From assembly GCF_003290125.1 (NCBI RefSeq), contig NZ_QMKH01000003.1, positions 248,001 through 312,000 of the forward strand: DNA of 64,000 nt. Reading direction: 5' to 3'. Each line of letters begins with the position of its first letter. Position 1 is the stretch's first letter. Made by a program: the position numbers and the translations under genes. The notes below the pieces were generated by a model. The model saw nothing but the letters and a program-made list of their open reading frames with translations, was not told the origin of the DNA and made no database searches. Source of the DNA: Microvirga flavescens. GTDB lineage: Bacteria > Pseudomonadota > Alphaproteobacteria > Rhizobiales > Beijerinckiaceae. Positions 50,848-60,412 of this stretch are shown one piece after another.

Positions 50848-52812
50848 ATGGCCTTCACGCTAGGCATCAGATCGTTCCAGCGCATCAACAAGTCCTTCAT
50901 CGAGCTTGTCTCCAAAATGCAGGACGGCAGCCAATTCACCAATATCACCGATTCCGCGCGGAGTTCCGCAGACGGGCAAGCCGTTGCCTTTGTCGTCGGA
51001 TCAACCACCGAAATCCACCAGATCTATCACAAAGATCTGAACACGGGTCGCCTGACGCCCGTTTCATCAGGCATGAACGGTCCAGGCAACGGCAACTCGT
51101 ATGATCCACATTTAAGTGCCGACGGCCGATACGTCGTTTTCACGAGTTTTGCGACAAATCTAACGTCCGACAATACTGTCCAGATTGCTGTCTTCAGAAA
51201 GGATGTGATCTCTGGAGAGATCCTGAAGGTTTCAACTTCTGCAGCTGGAGAACCGGCAAACGACGAAAGCACCGACGCAACAATCAGCGCAGACGGGCGG
51301 TACGTCGCATTTTCGAGCAATGCGAACAATCTTGGTAGTGGCGATGGAATCGTTAAGCATATCTTCATCAAGGATCTGGAAGCCGGAGGAATCGTCCAGG
51401 TCATGGGCCTTAACAAGGCCGCGCCGAACGGATCCAGTTTGACTCCCCACATCAGTGCTGACGGGCGTTATGTGGTCTTTCTCAGTGCGGCGAGCAATCT
51501 CGTTCCGGGCGATACGAACGGGACAACAGATGTGTTCCGCTACGACATTGTGAACAAGACAACTGAACGTGTCTCGACTACAGCAACTGGAGGCCAAAGC
51601 CACGGCTCGAATGAAGCCCCGGTAATCAGTGCGGACAACCGTTACGTTGTCTTCGCGAGCGATGCCTCCGACCTGGTTGTCAACGATACGAACGAGTCGA
51701 TCGATATTTTCCGCAAAGACATGGTGACCGGAGATATCATTCGCGTCTCCACCTCCTCCACAGGAGGGCAAGCTGATGATGGTAGTTTTGGGTCAGCCGT
51801 TAGCGGCGATGGGCGATATGTAACCTTCCGAAGCGATGCTTCCAACCTTGGAGACAGCTCGGGCGATTTCACCGTGGCCTATATGAAGGACGTTCTGTCC
51901 GGTGAGCTCATTCGCCTTTCGGTCAACCGCGATGGCGTTCCAGGAACTTGGGGGGACGGTGAGACCTCTATCACCCAGGATGGCCGCTTCGTATTCTTTT
52001 CAAGTGGCTCCCCGAACCTCGTTCAAGGCGATGGAAATGCCGCGAACGATCTTTTCCGCATCGATACCTCGTTGATGAAAAATGCCGCCGCGATCCGTGA
52101 AGGCCGCTACGTCGAAACCAAGCTCGATGTCGGATCGGCTTCAAGCGTCAGCCTTGCCTGGGGCGATGGTGCGATTGATTGGAGCAACCCGGTCAACGGC
52201 ATCGCCTCCTTCTCGCATGCCTACGCCACGAGCGGCGTCAAGGCGGCGACCGTCACCCTCCGGCAGGACGGGCAGACGTGGATCGTCCCGCACCGGGTCG
52301 ATCTCGCGACGACGCAGATGGTCCGGGACGTCACTCTCGTCGACACCCTCGAAGGGAGCGCAGGCAACGATCTTCTCAAGGGCGATGCCTATGCCAATAT
52401 CGTCAAGGGCGCGGCCGGCAAGGACAAGATCTATGGCGGCCTCGGCAAGGATGTCCTTACGGGCGGAACGGGCAAGGATTACTTCGTCTTCGACACGGCT
52501 GTCGCCAAAACGAAGAACGCCAACATCGACACCATCACCGACTTCTCGGTGAGGGACGATACGATCTGGCTCGAGAACGCGATCTTCAGGGCTCTCGGCA
52601 AAAAGGGCTCGCTCAAGAAGCCCGCGAAGCTCGACGCGAGCATGTTCTGGAGCGGCTCAAGCGCACACGATGCGGACGATCGCATCATCTACAACAAGAA
52701 GACCGGTGCGCTCTATTACGATGCCGACGGCACCGGAGCGAAGGCCGCCATCAAGATCGCGATCCTCAAGAAAAACCTCGCCCTGACCGACAACGATTTC
52801 TACGTGATCTGA
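50848..52812 (+). CDS. Secreted protein: seven-bladed propeller, PKD-like domain and RTX tail
   Basis: A 654-residue protein without a signal peptide. Residues about 30-410 contain seven copies of a TolB/PD40-like repeat with the core SADGRYVVF-S-ASNL, which would close a seven-bladed beta propeller. Residues about 425-495 look like a PKD-type Ig fold (LAWGDGAIDWSNPVNGIASF, FSHAYATSGV). Then come RTX repeats (GSAGNDLLKGDAYANIVKGA near 505) and the same C-terminal domain as the gene at 45362. It is probably exported by a type I system; its target is unknown. AAGGGGC precedes the ATG. Confidence 0.87.
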   Translation: MAFTLGIRSFQRINKSFIELVSKMQDGSQFTNITDSARSSADGQAVAFVVGSTTEIHQIYHKDLNTGRLTPVSSGMNGPGNGNSYDPHLSADGRYVVFTSFATNLTSDNTVQIAVFRKDVISGEILKVSTSAAGEPANDESTDATISADGRYVAFSSNANNLGSGDGIVKHIFIKDLEAGGIVQVMGLNKAAPNGSSLTPHISADGRYVVFLSAASNLVPGDTNGTTDVFRYDIVNKTTERVSTTATGGQSHGSNEAPVISADNRYVVFASDASDLVVNDTNESIDIFRKDMVTGDIIRVSTSSTGGQADDGSFGSAVSGDGRYVTFRSDASNLGDSSGDFTVAYMKDVLSGELIRLSVNRDGVPGTWGDGETSITQDGRFVFFSSGSPNLVQGDGNAANDLFRIDTSLMKNAAAIREGRYVETKLDVGSASSVSLAWGDGAIDWSNPVNGIASFSHAYATSGVKAATVTLRQDGQTWIVPHRVDLATTQMVRDVTLVDTLEGSAGNDLLKGDAYANIVKGAAGKDKIYGGLGKDVLTGGTGKDYFVFDTAVAKTKNANIDTITDFSVRDDTIWLENAIFRALGKKGSLKKPAKLDASMFWSGSSAHDADDRIIYNKKTGALYYDADGTGAKAAIKIAILKKNLALTDNDFYVI

Positions 52813-52822
52813 AGCCCGCCGC

Positions 52823-54157
52823 TCAGGGCTTCAGCGCTTCTTCGAAAAGAACCGCCTCACCTTGCGAGGGCGACTGCAATTCGCCCTCCCACATCACCAC
52901 GTTGCCGCGCACGATGGTGCCGATGGGCCAGCCGGTAACGGTCTTGCCGTCATAAGGCGTCCAGCCACATTTCGAGGCGATCCAGGCGTTGGTGATGGTT
53001 TCGCGGTGCTTGAGATCGACGATGGTGAAATCCGCATCGTAGCCGACGGCGATACGCCCTTTGCGGGCAATTCCGAAAAGGCGTTTGGGCCCCGCGCTCG
53101 TCATGTCGACGAAACGCTCGAGGGTCATGCGGCTCGCATTCACATGATCGAGCATGATCGGCACAAGCGTCTGCACGCCGGTCATGCCGGAGGGCGTGTC
53201 GGGATAGACCTTGTCCTTCTCCTCACGCGTATGCGGCGCGTGGTCGGAACCGAGAATGTCGGCGACGCCTTCGTCCACGCCCTCCCAGATCGCCTGACGA
53301 TGATGCTCATCGCGCACGGGCGGGTTCATCTGAACGTAGGTGCCAAGGCGCTCATAAGCTTCCGGCGCCGCGAGCGTCAGGTGATGCGGCGTCACCTCGA
53401 CGGTTGCGACATCCTTGTAACCGCGCAGGAACTCCATCTCCTCGGCGGTCGAGACATGCAGCACATGGATGCGCGCGCCGGTCTCGCGCGCGATGCGCAC
53501 GAGACGCTCCGTGCAGGCAAGCGCCACTTCCGCCGAACGCCAGACGGGGTGCGAGGACGGATCACCCGTGACGCGCAGATGCTTGCGCTCGCGCAGCATC
53601 GCCTCGTCTTCCGAATGGAACGCCGCGCGGCGGCGCGTGCGGCGCAAGATCTCCGCGACGCCCTTGTCATCCTCCACGAGCAGCGAGCCGGTGGAGGAGC
53701 CCATGAACACCTTGATACCTGCCGCACCCGGCAGGCGCTCCAGCTCCGCCACGTCCTTCGTGTTCTCGGCGGTGCCGCCGACCCAGAAGGCGAAATCGCA
53801 ATGCATGCGGTGATGGCCGCGCCGCACCTTGTCGGCCAGCGTCTCGGGCGTGGTCGTCTGCGGATTGGTGTTGGGCATCTCGAACACCGCTGTCACGCCG
53901 CCCATGACGGCGGCGCGGGAGCCTGATTCGAGATCTTCCTTATGATCGAGCCCCGGCTCGCGGAAATGCACCTGTGTATCGATCACGCCGGGCAGGATGT
54001 GCAGCCCGCGGCAGTCGATCTCCCGCCCTGCCGAGGCGCGGGACAAGTCGCCGATATAGGCGATCCGTCCGTTGAGAATGCCCACGTCCCGCTCGGCCCG
54101 CCCGTCCTGATTGACGACGATGCCACCCTTGAGGATCAGGTCGAAGGTCTGGGACAT
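52823..54157 (-). CDS. pyrC: Dihydroorotase (PyrC-like)
   Basis: A 444-residue amidohydrolase. Landmarks are GVIDTQVHFREPGLDHKEDL near residue 58, the likely carboxylated Lys in AGIKVFMGSS near 150, FHSEDE near 185, LHVST near 240 and GSDHAPHT near 310. The usual HxH zinc pair near residue 62 reads QVH here, a feature I recall from other PyrC-like proteins of this order. It closes the ring of dihydroorotate in pyrimidine synthesis if active. ATG 54157 begins the standard N-terminus MSQTFDLILKGG. It is divergent from ygfZ. Confidence 0.88.
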   Translation of the reverse strand: MSQTFDLILKGGIVVNQDGRAERDVGILNGRIAYIGDLSRASAGREIDCRGLHILPGVIDTQVHFREPGLDHKEDLESGSRAAVMGGVTAVFEMPNTNPQTTTPETLADKVRRGHHRMHCDFAFWVGGTAENTKDVAELERLPGAAGIKVFMGSSTGSLLVEDDKGVAEILRRTRRRAAFHSEDEAMLRERKHLRVTGDPSSHPVWRSAEVALACTERLVRIARETGARIHVLHVSTAEEMEFLRGYKDVATVEVTPHHLTLAAPEAYERLGTYVQMNPPVRDEHHRQAIWEGVDEGVADILGSDHAPHTREEKDKVYPDTPSGMTGVQTLVPIMLDHVNASRMTLERFVDMTSAGPKRLFGIARKGRIAVGYDADFTIVDLKHRETITNAWIASKCGWTPYDGKTVTGWPIGTIVRGNVVMWEGELQSPSQGEAVLFEEALKP

Positions 54158-54232
54158 GATGAACTCGCTCTTGAGGCCGCAACAGGGTGGGCATATGTCA
54201 CGGTGGGTCGAAGGGCAACTGGAGGGGGTTGC

Positions 54233-55111
54233 ATGCCAGCAGCGCACTTGAACGATCGCGGCGTGGTGAAGGTTTCCGGCGAGGAGGCGAAAAAGCTCCT
54301 CGAAGGGCTGATTACCTGCGAACTCGAGAGGGTCTCCCCACAGGCGGCGCGGCTCAGCGCGCTCCTGACGCCGCAGGGCAAGATTCTCTTCGATTTCATC
54401 GTCTTCGAGGCTCCTGCCGAAATCGGCGGTGGATATTATCTCGATACGCTCAAGGGCTTCGCGCCCGATCTCGCCAAGCGCCTGAATTTCTACAAACTCA
54501 GGGCGAAGGTGGTGATCGAGGACCTTTCGGACAAGCTGGCGGTGGTCGCGGGCTGGGGCGACACGCCGAAACCGCAGGACGACGCCGGGCTCGTCGCAGA
54601 AGATCCGCGCCTTCCCGCGCTCGGCTGGCGCGCCGTCGTGGCGGCGGAAGACGCTGCCGAGTTTTCCTCGGCAGAGGCCGAAACCTATCATGCTCACCGC
54701 ATCGCGCTCGGCATTCCGGAAGGCGGGCGCGATTTCCTCTTCGGCGAAGCCTTCCCGCACGAAGCGTTGATGGACCAGCTTCACGGGGTGGATTTCGATA
54801 AGGGCTGCTATATCGGCCAGGAAGTCGTTTCCCGGATGCAGCACCGCGGCACGGCGCGCACGCGCTTCCTGCCCGCGACCTATGAAGGGGGCTTCGCCGC
54901 CGAGGTTGGAGCCGATGTAACGGCGGGCGAGAAGGTGCTAGGCAAGGCCGGCACGGGCGCGCAAGGGCGCGGCCTCCTGATGATCCGCCTCGACCGCGCC
55001 TCGGACGCCCTCGCCGCCGGAGAGACGATCCGCGCTGGGGGCATTCCCGTCACGTTGGCCAAGCCCGATTGGGCCCAGTTCGAGTTTCCTAGGGAAACTA
55101 CGCCGGCGTGA
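54233..55111 (+). CDS. ygfZ: Folate-binding Fe-S cluster repair protein YgfZ
   Basis: A 292-residue GcvT-like protein that binds tetrahydrofolate and supports iron-sulfur cluster proteins. The diagnostic DKGCYIGQEVVSRM near residue 190 includes the conserved Cys of the KGCYxGQE motif. The N-terminal half has ITCELERVSPQAARLSALLT and QGKILFDFIVF. ATG 54233 follows GGAGGGGG; longer frames upstream run through the pyrC start. Divergent from pyrC with a 75-base gap. Confidence 0.93.
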   Translation: MPAAHLNDRGVVKVSGEEAKKLLEGLITCELERVSPQAARLSALLTPQGKILFDFIVFEAPAEIGGGYYLDTLKGFAPDLAKRLNFYKLRAKVVIEDLSDKLAVVAGWGDTPKPQDDAGLVAEDPRLPALGWRAVVAAEDAAEFSSAEAETYHAHRIALGIPEGGRDFLFGEAFPHEALMDQLHGVDFDKGCYIGQEVVSRMQHRGTARTRFLPATYEGGFAAEVGADVTAGEKVLGKAGTGAQGRGLLMIRLDRASDALAAGETIRAGGIPVTLAKPDWAQFEFPRETTPA

Positions 55112-55188
55112 TCTTTCGGCGCAAAACTTTTGATTGGTCAGCGCTTGGCAGAGGAGCCTAGGGTTGGCAGCCTATACTGAGGACTGTC

Positions 55189-55830
55189 ATGTACCAGCCG
55201 CCCCACTTTCGTGAAGACCGTCTCGACGTTCAGCATGCCCTCATGCGCGCTCATCCCTTCGGGATGCTGGTAACGCTCGGCAGCGAGGGGCTCGTCGCCA
55301 ATCCGGTGCCGTTCATTCTCGATGCCTCGGCCTCTGAAAAGGGCACGCTTCGCGCGCACCTCTCGCGCGCCAATCCGCAATGGCGCGATTTCGATGCGGC
55401 CCGCGAGGCTCTGGTGATCTTTCAGGGCGCGGACAGCTACATCACGCCGTCCTGGTACGAGACCAAGCGCGAAACCGGCAAGGTGGTGCCGACCTGGAAC
55501 TACGCCATCGTGCAGGCCTATGGCACGATGAAGGTCATGGACGATCTCGAATGGCTGACGCGCCAGACCGAGGCGTTGACGGCTCAGCACGAGGCCTCGC
55601 AACCTCAGCCTTGGGCGGCCAGCGACGCGCCCGCCTCCTATATTGCGGCTCACATGAAGGGCATCGTCGGCATCGAGATCGAGATCAGCCGGATCGAAGG
55701 TAAGTGGAAGGTGAGCCAGAACAGACCGCAGGCCGACATCGCTGGCGTCGCCGAAGGGTTGCGCGCAACGGAGGGCGAAGCGGCGCAGCGCATGGCGGAT
55801 CTGGTTGAAACCTACGGCATGAAGGGCTGA
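55189..55830 (+). CDS. PaiB-like FMN-binding protein
   Basis: A 213-residue protein of the PaiB family, called FMN-binding negative transcriptional regulators. The start MYQPPHFREDR and the region GADSYITPSWYETKRETGKV near residue 80, with VPTWNYAIVQAYG directly after, are characteristic. Despite the name, most members have a flavin-reductase-like split barrel, and a direct DNA-binding role is not evident here. Confidence 0.9.
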   Translation: MYQPPHFREDRLDVQHALMRAHPFGMLVTLGSEGLVANPVPFILDASASEKGTLRAHLSRANPQWRDFDAAREALVIFQGADSYITPSWYETKRETGKVVPTWNYAIVQAYGTMKVMDDLEWLTRQTEALTAQHEASQPQPWAASDAPASYIAAHMKGIVGIEIEISRIEGKWKVSQNRPQADIAGVAEGLRATEGEAAQRMADLVETYGMKG

Positions 55831-55870
55831 GCCCCTTCCCGTTTCGCCGCAAGACCGTTACACCGTCTGC

Positions 55871-56479
55871 ATGACAGACGGATTGATCCTTCACCCCGAC
55901 AACAAGACCCGCTGCTGGTGGCCCGGCACGGACCCGTTCTATGTCGCCTATCACGACACGGAATGGGGCGTTCCCGAATTCGACGACCGTGCCCTGTTCG
56001 AGAAGCTGATTCTCGACGGTTTTCAGGCGGGCTTGTCGTGGATCACCATCCTGCGCAAGCGCGACAACTTCCGGAAAGCCTTCGTGGGTTTCGAGCCGGA
56101 AAAGATCGTCCGCTTCAATCAGGCCAAGGTCGAGGCGCTGATGCTCGATACCGGCATCGTGCGCAACCGAGCCAAGATCGAAGCGACGATTGCGGGCTCC
56201 CGCGCATGGCTGAACATTCAGGAGCGCGGCGGCTTCTCTGAGTTCCTCTGGAATTTCATCGACGGGCGGCCGATCCAGAACAACCTGAAGAGCCGGTCGC
56301 AAATCCAGGCCGAGACGGACGTTTCGCGCAAGATCTCGAAGGCCTTGAAGGCGGAAGGGTTCAACTTCGTTGGCCCCACCATCGTCTACGCTTTCATGCA
56401 GGCGGTCGGCATGGCCAACGACCATCTCACCGGCTGCTACCGCCACGCGGAATGCGCGGCCATCGCCGAGAAGCTGTGA
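55871..56479 (+). CDS. tag: DNA-3-methyladenine glycosylase I
   Basis: A 202-residue base-excision enzyme that removes 3-methyladenine. Visible are the N-terminal zinc residue in TRCWWPGTD (Cys near 16) and the YHDTEWGVPEFDDRALFEKL core near residue 30. LDGFQAGLSWITILRKRDNF near residue 48 follows, and the C-terminal zinc residues His and Cys lie in NDHLTGCYRH near residue 190. The stop shares a base with the start of the HD gene (TGATG), so the two are coupled. Confidence 0.95.
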   Translation: MTDGLILHPDNKTRCWWPGTDPFYVAYHDTEWGVPEFDDRALFEKLILDGFQAGLSWITILRKRDNFRKAFVGFEPEKIVRFNQAKVEALMLDTGIVRNRAKIEATIAGSRAWLNIQERGGFSEFLWNFIDGRPIQNNLKSRSQIQAETDVSRKISKALKAEGFNFVGPTIVYAFMQAVGMANDHLTGCYRHAECAAIAEKL

Positions 56480-57093
56480 TGAGGGAACCGCGCGTCTGGC
56501 AACGGATGCTGTCGGGCCGCAGGCTCGATCTCATCGACCCCTCCCCGCTCGACGTGGAGCTTGAGGATATCGCGCACGGCCTTGCCCGCGTGGCGCGCTG
56601 GAACGGCCAGACCGAAGGCGCGCACATTTTCTCCGTCGCGCAGCACAGCCTGCTGGTGGCGGCCATCGCGGTTCATCTCGAGCCCGAGATCACGCCCTCG
56701 CACCATCTCGCGACGCTTCTGCACGATGCGCCGGAATATGTGATCGGCGACATCATCTCGCCGTTCAAGACAGTGATCGGCGATGCCTACAAGGCCATCG
56801 AAGCGCGACTTCTGGCGGCGATCCATATTCACTTCGGCCTGCCTGCGGACTTGAGCGCCGCGGCCAAGCGCGCGATCAAGAAGGCTGACCGGCAGGCGGC
56901 CTTTCTCGAAGCGACGCGGCTTGCAGGCTTCTCCCGCGAGGAGGCGCTGAAATATTTCGGCCGCCCCGAACCCCTGCCCCGCACCATCGATGCTATGCTC
57001 GAACCGTGGCCGATCCATGTGGCAGAGGAGCGCTATCGCCGGGAAGTCACAACGCTCATATCTGCGTTGTCATCACAACGACGAACGATCTGA
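56479..57093 (+). CDS. HD-domain hydrolase (YfbR-like)
   Basis: A 204-residue phosphohydrolase. Metal ligands are in HIFSVAQHSLLVA near residue 55 and TLLHDAPEYVIGD near residue 80, which is the HD pair, and a later Asp follows. Members such as YfbR are 5'-nucleotidases acting on deoxyribonucleotides. ATG 56479 overlaps the tag stop. A link with DNA repair and nucleotide clean-up is suggested by the neighbour. Confidence 0.88.
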   Translation: MREPRVWQRMLSGRRLDLIDPSPLDVELEDIAHGLARVARWNGQTEGAHIFSVAQHSLLVAAIAVHLEPEITPSHHLATLLHDAPEYVIGDIISPFKTVIGDAYKAIEARLLAAIHIHFGLPADLSAAAKRAIKKADRQAAFLEATRLAGFSREEALKYFGRPEPLPRTIDAMLEPWPIHVAEERYRREVTTLISALSSQRRTI

Positions 57094-57127
57094 TAGAATG
57101 GTGTTGTCGTCAGTGCGAGTTTGAACC

Positions 57128-57661
57128 ATGCCGACCCTTCACGTCTGCCCGCTCTCCCGCCTGCATCAAACCGTCGAGGAAACCCGCGCCAGCCATGTGG
57201 TGACACTCATCAACCACGGCGCGGTGGTGGAGCGTCCCGCCTCGATCCCGGTGGAGCGCCATCTCGATCTTCGCATCAGCGACATCGTGGAGCCGCTAGA
57301 AGGCCATGTGCTGGCCGGGGCCGAGCATGTGGAATCGCTACTTGCCTTCGTGACGGCATGGGAGCGCGAGAGCCCGCTGGTTTTCCATTGCTGGGCCGGA
57401 ATCAGCCGCTCCACGGCAGCCGCCTTCATCACCGCCTGCGCGCTGACACCCACACGTGACGAGGCGGAAATCGCCCTGGCCTTGCGTGTAGCATCCCCCA
57501 GCGCGACGCCGAACCGACACCTCGTGGCGATTGCCGATCATGTGCTCTCCCGGCAGGGCCGCATGGTACAGGCCATCGAACGTATCGGGCGAGGGGAAGA
57601 GGCTTTCGAAGGGGTGCCGTTTACGTTACAGCTTAGCACTATCACGCGGGCGCTGGCGTAA
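57128..57661 (+). CDS. Dual-specificity-phosphatase-like protein
   Basis: A 177-residue protein with the Cys-x5-Arg loop HCWAGISRST near residue 97 and a general-acid region around ISDIVEP near residue 58. It resembles the predicted protein tyrosine phosphatases of Alphaproteobacteria. It follows the HD gene by 34 bases and is probably in the same operon; its substrate is unknown. Confidence 0.85.
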   Translation: MPTLHVCPLSRLHQTVEETRASHVVTLINHGAVVERPASIPVERHLDLRISDIVEPLEGHVLAGAEHVESLLAFVTAWERESPLVFHCWAGISRSTAAAFITACALTPTRDEAEIALALRVASPSATPNRHLVAIADHVLSRQGRMVQAIERIGRGEEAFEGVPFTLQLSTITRALA

Positions 57662-57700
57662 AACGCGCGCCCGCCGTCTTGCACGTCAAGGAGCGGCGCT

Positions 57701-60379
57701 TTGGATTCTGTGACGTTCCTTTTCGTGGCGCTCCTAGTGCTTGCCATTCCGATCTGCGCGGTAGGAGGCCTCGTCATCGCGCTCTCGCAGCGCAAGCGCC
57801 TCGATTTTTTGCAGCAACGCGTGACAATGCTCGAATCGCTGCTGGCGAAATCGCCCGCGCCGCAACCTGCTCCAGCGCCTGAACCTGCACCGCAGAAGCC
57901 GGCTCCGGAAGCGCCAGTCGCAGCCCCTGGTTCCACGCCGCTCCCCTCCAAACCAAGCGTTCCCCTGGTCGCCGCGGCTCCTCGCTCGACAGCAACCGCC
58001 ACGGCGAAGGTGGATATCGAGGAGCGCATCGGTTCCCGCTGGGCCGTGTGGGTCGGCGGCGTGGCGCTGGCGCTGGGCGGGATCTTTCTCGTGCGGTATT
58101 CCATCGAGCAGGATCTTCTCGGCCCCAAAGCACGGACTGCCTCGGGCCTTCTCTTCGCGGCCCTGCTCCTCGGGGCGGGCGAATGGTTGCGGCGGCGGGA
58201 AAAGCCCCTCTCTCTCCCCGGCTTCGACACGGCGAACGTCCCCGCCATTCTCACTGCAGCGGGAACCTCGACGGCCTTCGCGACCACTTATGCGGCCTAT
58301 GGCCTTTACGATCTCATCAGCCCGGCTACCGCCTTCGTCGTTCTCGGCCTCGTCGCTGCTCTGACGATGCTTGCCGCCCTTCTGCACGGACCGGCACTCG
58401 CGGCGCTCGGGCTCGTGGCGGCACTTGGCGCGCCGCTCCTTGTTTCGTCCGACGCGCCGCAGCCTTGGGCGCTCGTGATCTATCTCGCATTCGCCGTCGT
58501 CGCGGCCTATGGCGTGGCGCGCCTGCGTCTCTGGCGCTGGCTTGCGCTTTCGGGAGCCGTCGGCGCGCTCGTCTGGACGTTGCCGATCTTCTTCATGAAG
58601 CACGGCGAAATCATCCCCGCGATGGCGCATCTCGTTCTTCAGATCGGCCTTGCGGGGCTCTTTCTCGTCGCGGACGCGCATCGTGCAGATCCGGAGCGGA
58701 CGATCATCGACCGTTTCGCGAGCGTGGTACTCTTCGCCTTCGCGCTGGCGAGCGTGCTTGTTTCAGGCTCGGTGCATGCGGGCGACGGGCGCATCGTTTT
58801 CGCCGGGCTCGTTGTCCTCATGCTCGCCGCGCTCGGCCTGCGCTACTCACCCGCTGCGCCCGCTGTAGCCTCTGCGGCCTTTGCAATCGTGGGCATTCTG
58901 ACTGTCTGGCCGATCCGGCGGGAAATCTCCGCCGATCCGCAAAGCGTCTTCTACTATGGCGACTTCGACCTCTTCGCCATGCGCCCGGACGCACTGGTGC
59001 ATTATCTCACTGTCGCGGCGGTGTTTTCCTTAGGTCTTGCCGGAGCCTGCCTGTGGCGCGTGGCGCGCGCTCGCATGTCCGCCCCCATCGCCGCCTGGCA
59101 TGCGGGCGCGGCGAGCGTCGGGCCGCTGCTTGTCCTCGCCGTCGCCTGGTGGCGGGTGGCGGCGCTGGAGCGCAGCCTGTCCTTCACTCTCGCCGCTGGT
59201 CTCTTGGCCTGCCTGTTCGTTGTCGCCACCGTGTGGCTGCGCAAGCGTGAGGCCGATGATGCGGACGACATCCGCCTCGGCGTCGGAGCCGTCGCCTCAG
59301 CGGCGCTCGCTGCGCTCTCCCTCGGGCTTATCTTCGCCCTCGACAAGGGCATGCTCACCGTCGCCTTTGCCCTCTCGGCGCTTGGCGCGGCCATCGTCGC
59401 CGTGCGGGCCGGCATTCCCGCCCTGCGTTACGCCATCGCCGCCATCGGCGTGGTTGTGCTCGGGCGGCTCGCCTGGGACCCGACCATCGTCGGCGGCGCG
59501 GTGGGAGGCACAATCATCTTCAACTGGCTTCTCGTCGGCTATGGCGTGCCGGCCCTCGCCTTTTTCCAGGCGAGCCGCCTTCTGGAGCGGCAGGGCGGGC
59601 GCGGCAGGATCGTGCGGTTCATCGAGAGCCTCGCCATCGTCTTCGCGGCTTTTCTCGTGTTCTTCGAGATCCGCCATGCGGTTCAGAGCGGCGATATCCT
59701 GAAACCGGCGACCGGCTTTCTCGAACTCGGCCTTCTCGCCACATCGAGCTTTGCCTTCTCGCTGCTTCTGGCGCGCACCGACGCCGCTCGGCCGGACGCG
59801 GTCTACCGCTATGGCGCGCTCGCCTTCAAGGCGATCTCCCTCGCCATCGCTATCGGCGGCCTTCTGATCGGCCAGAACCCGCTTTTGACCAATGAGGCGA
59901 TTGCGGGAGGCGCATTCTTCAACACCCTCATCCCCGCCTATCTCCTGCCCGCGATTCTCGCTCTCCTCCTCGCCCGGCAGGAAAAGGGCACCCGACCGCC
60001 GGTCTATGCCCTGATCTCCGCCGTTCTCGGGCTCGCGCTGTTCTCGGCCTTTCTGATGCTGGAGATCCGCTGCGCCTTCCAGGGCCCCTACATCGCCCAT
60101 TGGCGCGGAACCGGGCAGAGCGAGCAATGGGCCTATTCCATCGCCCTCCTCGGCTGCGGCATGGTCCTTCTCGCCCTCGGACTCTTGAAGGACATCCGCT
60201 TTGCCCGTATGGCCTCCGCCGTGTATCTTCTTCTGGCGGTCTTCAAGGTCTTCATCATCGACCTTGCCAATATGGAAGGCGTGATGCGGGCCTTGTCCTT
60301 CATTGGGCTCGGCCTTGTTCTCATCGGCATCGGATTGGTCTACCAGAAGCTGCTTGCGCAACGACCCCTTGGAGACTGA
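57701..60379 (+). CDS. DUF2339 large membrane protein
   Basis: An 892-residue protein with one N-terminal helix (3-27), a short coiled coil (about 30-50), a Pro/Ala-rich linker (55-110), then ERIGSRWAVWVGGVALALGG at about 107, the DUF2339 hallmark, and some 25 hydrophobic segments. The family is a predicted multi-pass membrane protein of unknown function. The start is TTG 57701 with AAGGAG at a good distance. A perfect hairpin overlaps its stop codon. Confidence 0.87.
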   Translation: MDSVTFLFVALLVLAIPICAVGGLVIALSQRKRLDFLQQRVTMLESLLAKSPAPQPAPAPEPAPQKPAPEAPVAAPGSTPLPSKPSVPLVAAAPRSTATATAKVDIEERIGSRWAVWVGGVALALGGIFLVRYSIEQDLLGPKARTASGLLFAALLLGAGEWLRRREKPLSLPGFDTANVPAILTAAGTSTAFATTYAAYGLYDLISPATAFVVLGLVAALTMLAALLHGPALAALGLVAALGAPLLVSSDAPQPWALVIYLAFAVVAAYGVARLRLWRWLALSGAVGALVWTLPIFFMKHGEIIPAMAHLVLQIGLAGLFLVADAHRADPERTIIDRFASVVLFAFALASVLVSGSVHAGDGRIVFAGLVVLMLAALGLRYSPAAPAVASAAFAIVGILTVWPIRREISADPQSVFYYGDFDLFAMRPDALVHYLTVAAVFSLGLAGACLWRVARARMSAPIAAWHAGAASVGPLLVLAVAWWRVAALERSLSFTLAAGLLACLFVVATVWLRKREADDADDIRLGVGAVASAALAALSLGLIFALDKGMLTVAFALSALGAAIVAVRAGIPALRYAIAAIGVVVLGRLAWDPTIVGGAVGGTIIFNWLLVGYGVPALAFFQASRLLERQGGRGRIVRFIESLAIVFAAFLVFFEIRHAVQSGDILKPATGFLELGLLATSSFAFSLLLARTDAARPDAVYRYGALAFKAISLAIAIGGLLIGQNPLLTNEAIAGGAFFNTLIPAYLLPAILALLLARQEKGTRPPVYALISAVLGLALFSAFLMLEIRCAFQGPYIAHWRGTGQSEQWAYSIALLGCGMVLLALGLLKDIRFARMASAVYLLLAVFKVFIIDLANMEGVMRALSFIGLGLVLIGIGLVYQKLLAQRPLGD

Positions 60380-60395
60380 AACGTGATCAGTCTCC
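60371..60395 (+). terminator. Hairpin at the end of the DUF2339 gene
   Basis: GGAGACTG (60371-60378) pairs with CAGTCTCC (60388-60395), a perfect 8-bp stem that overlaps the stop codon and is followed by a moderately T-rich stretch. It could end the transcript before xseB. Confidence 0.45.
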
Positions 60396-60412
60396 AGATT
60401 CTCTTATTTACC

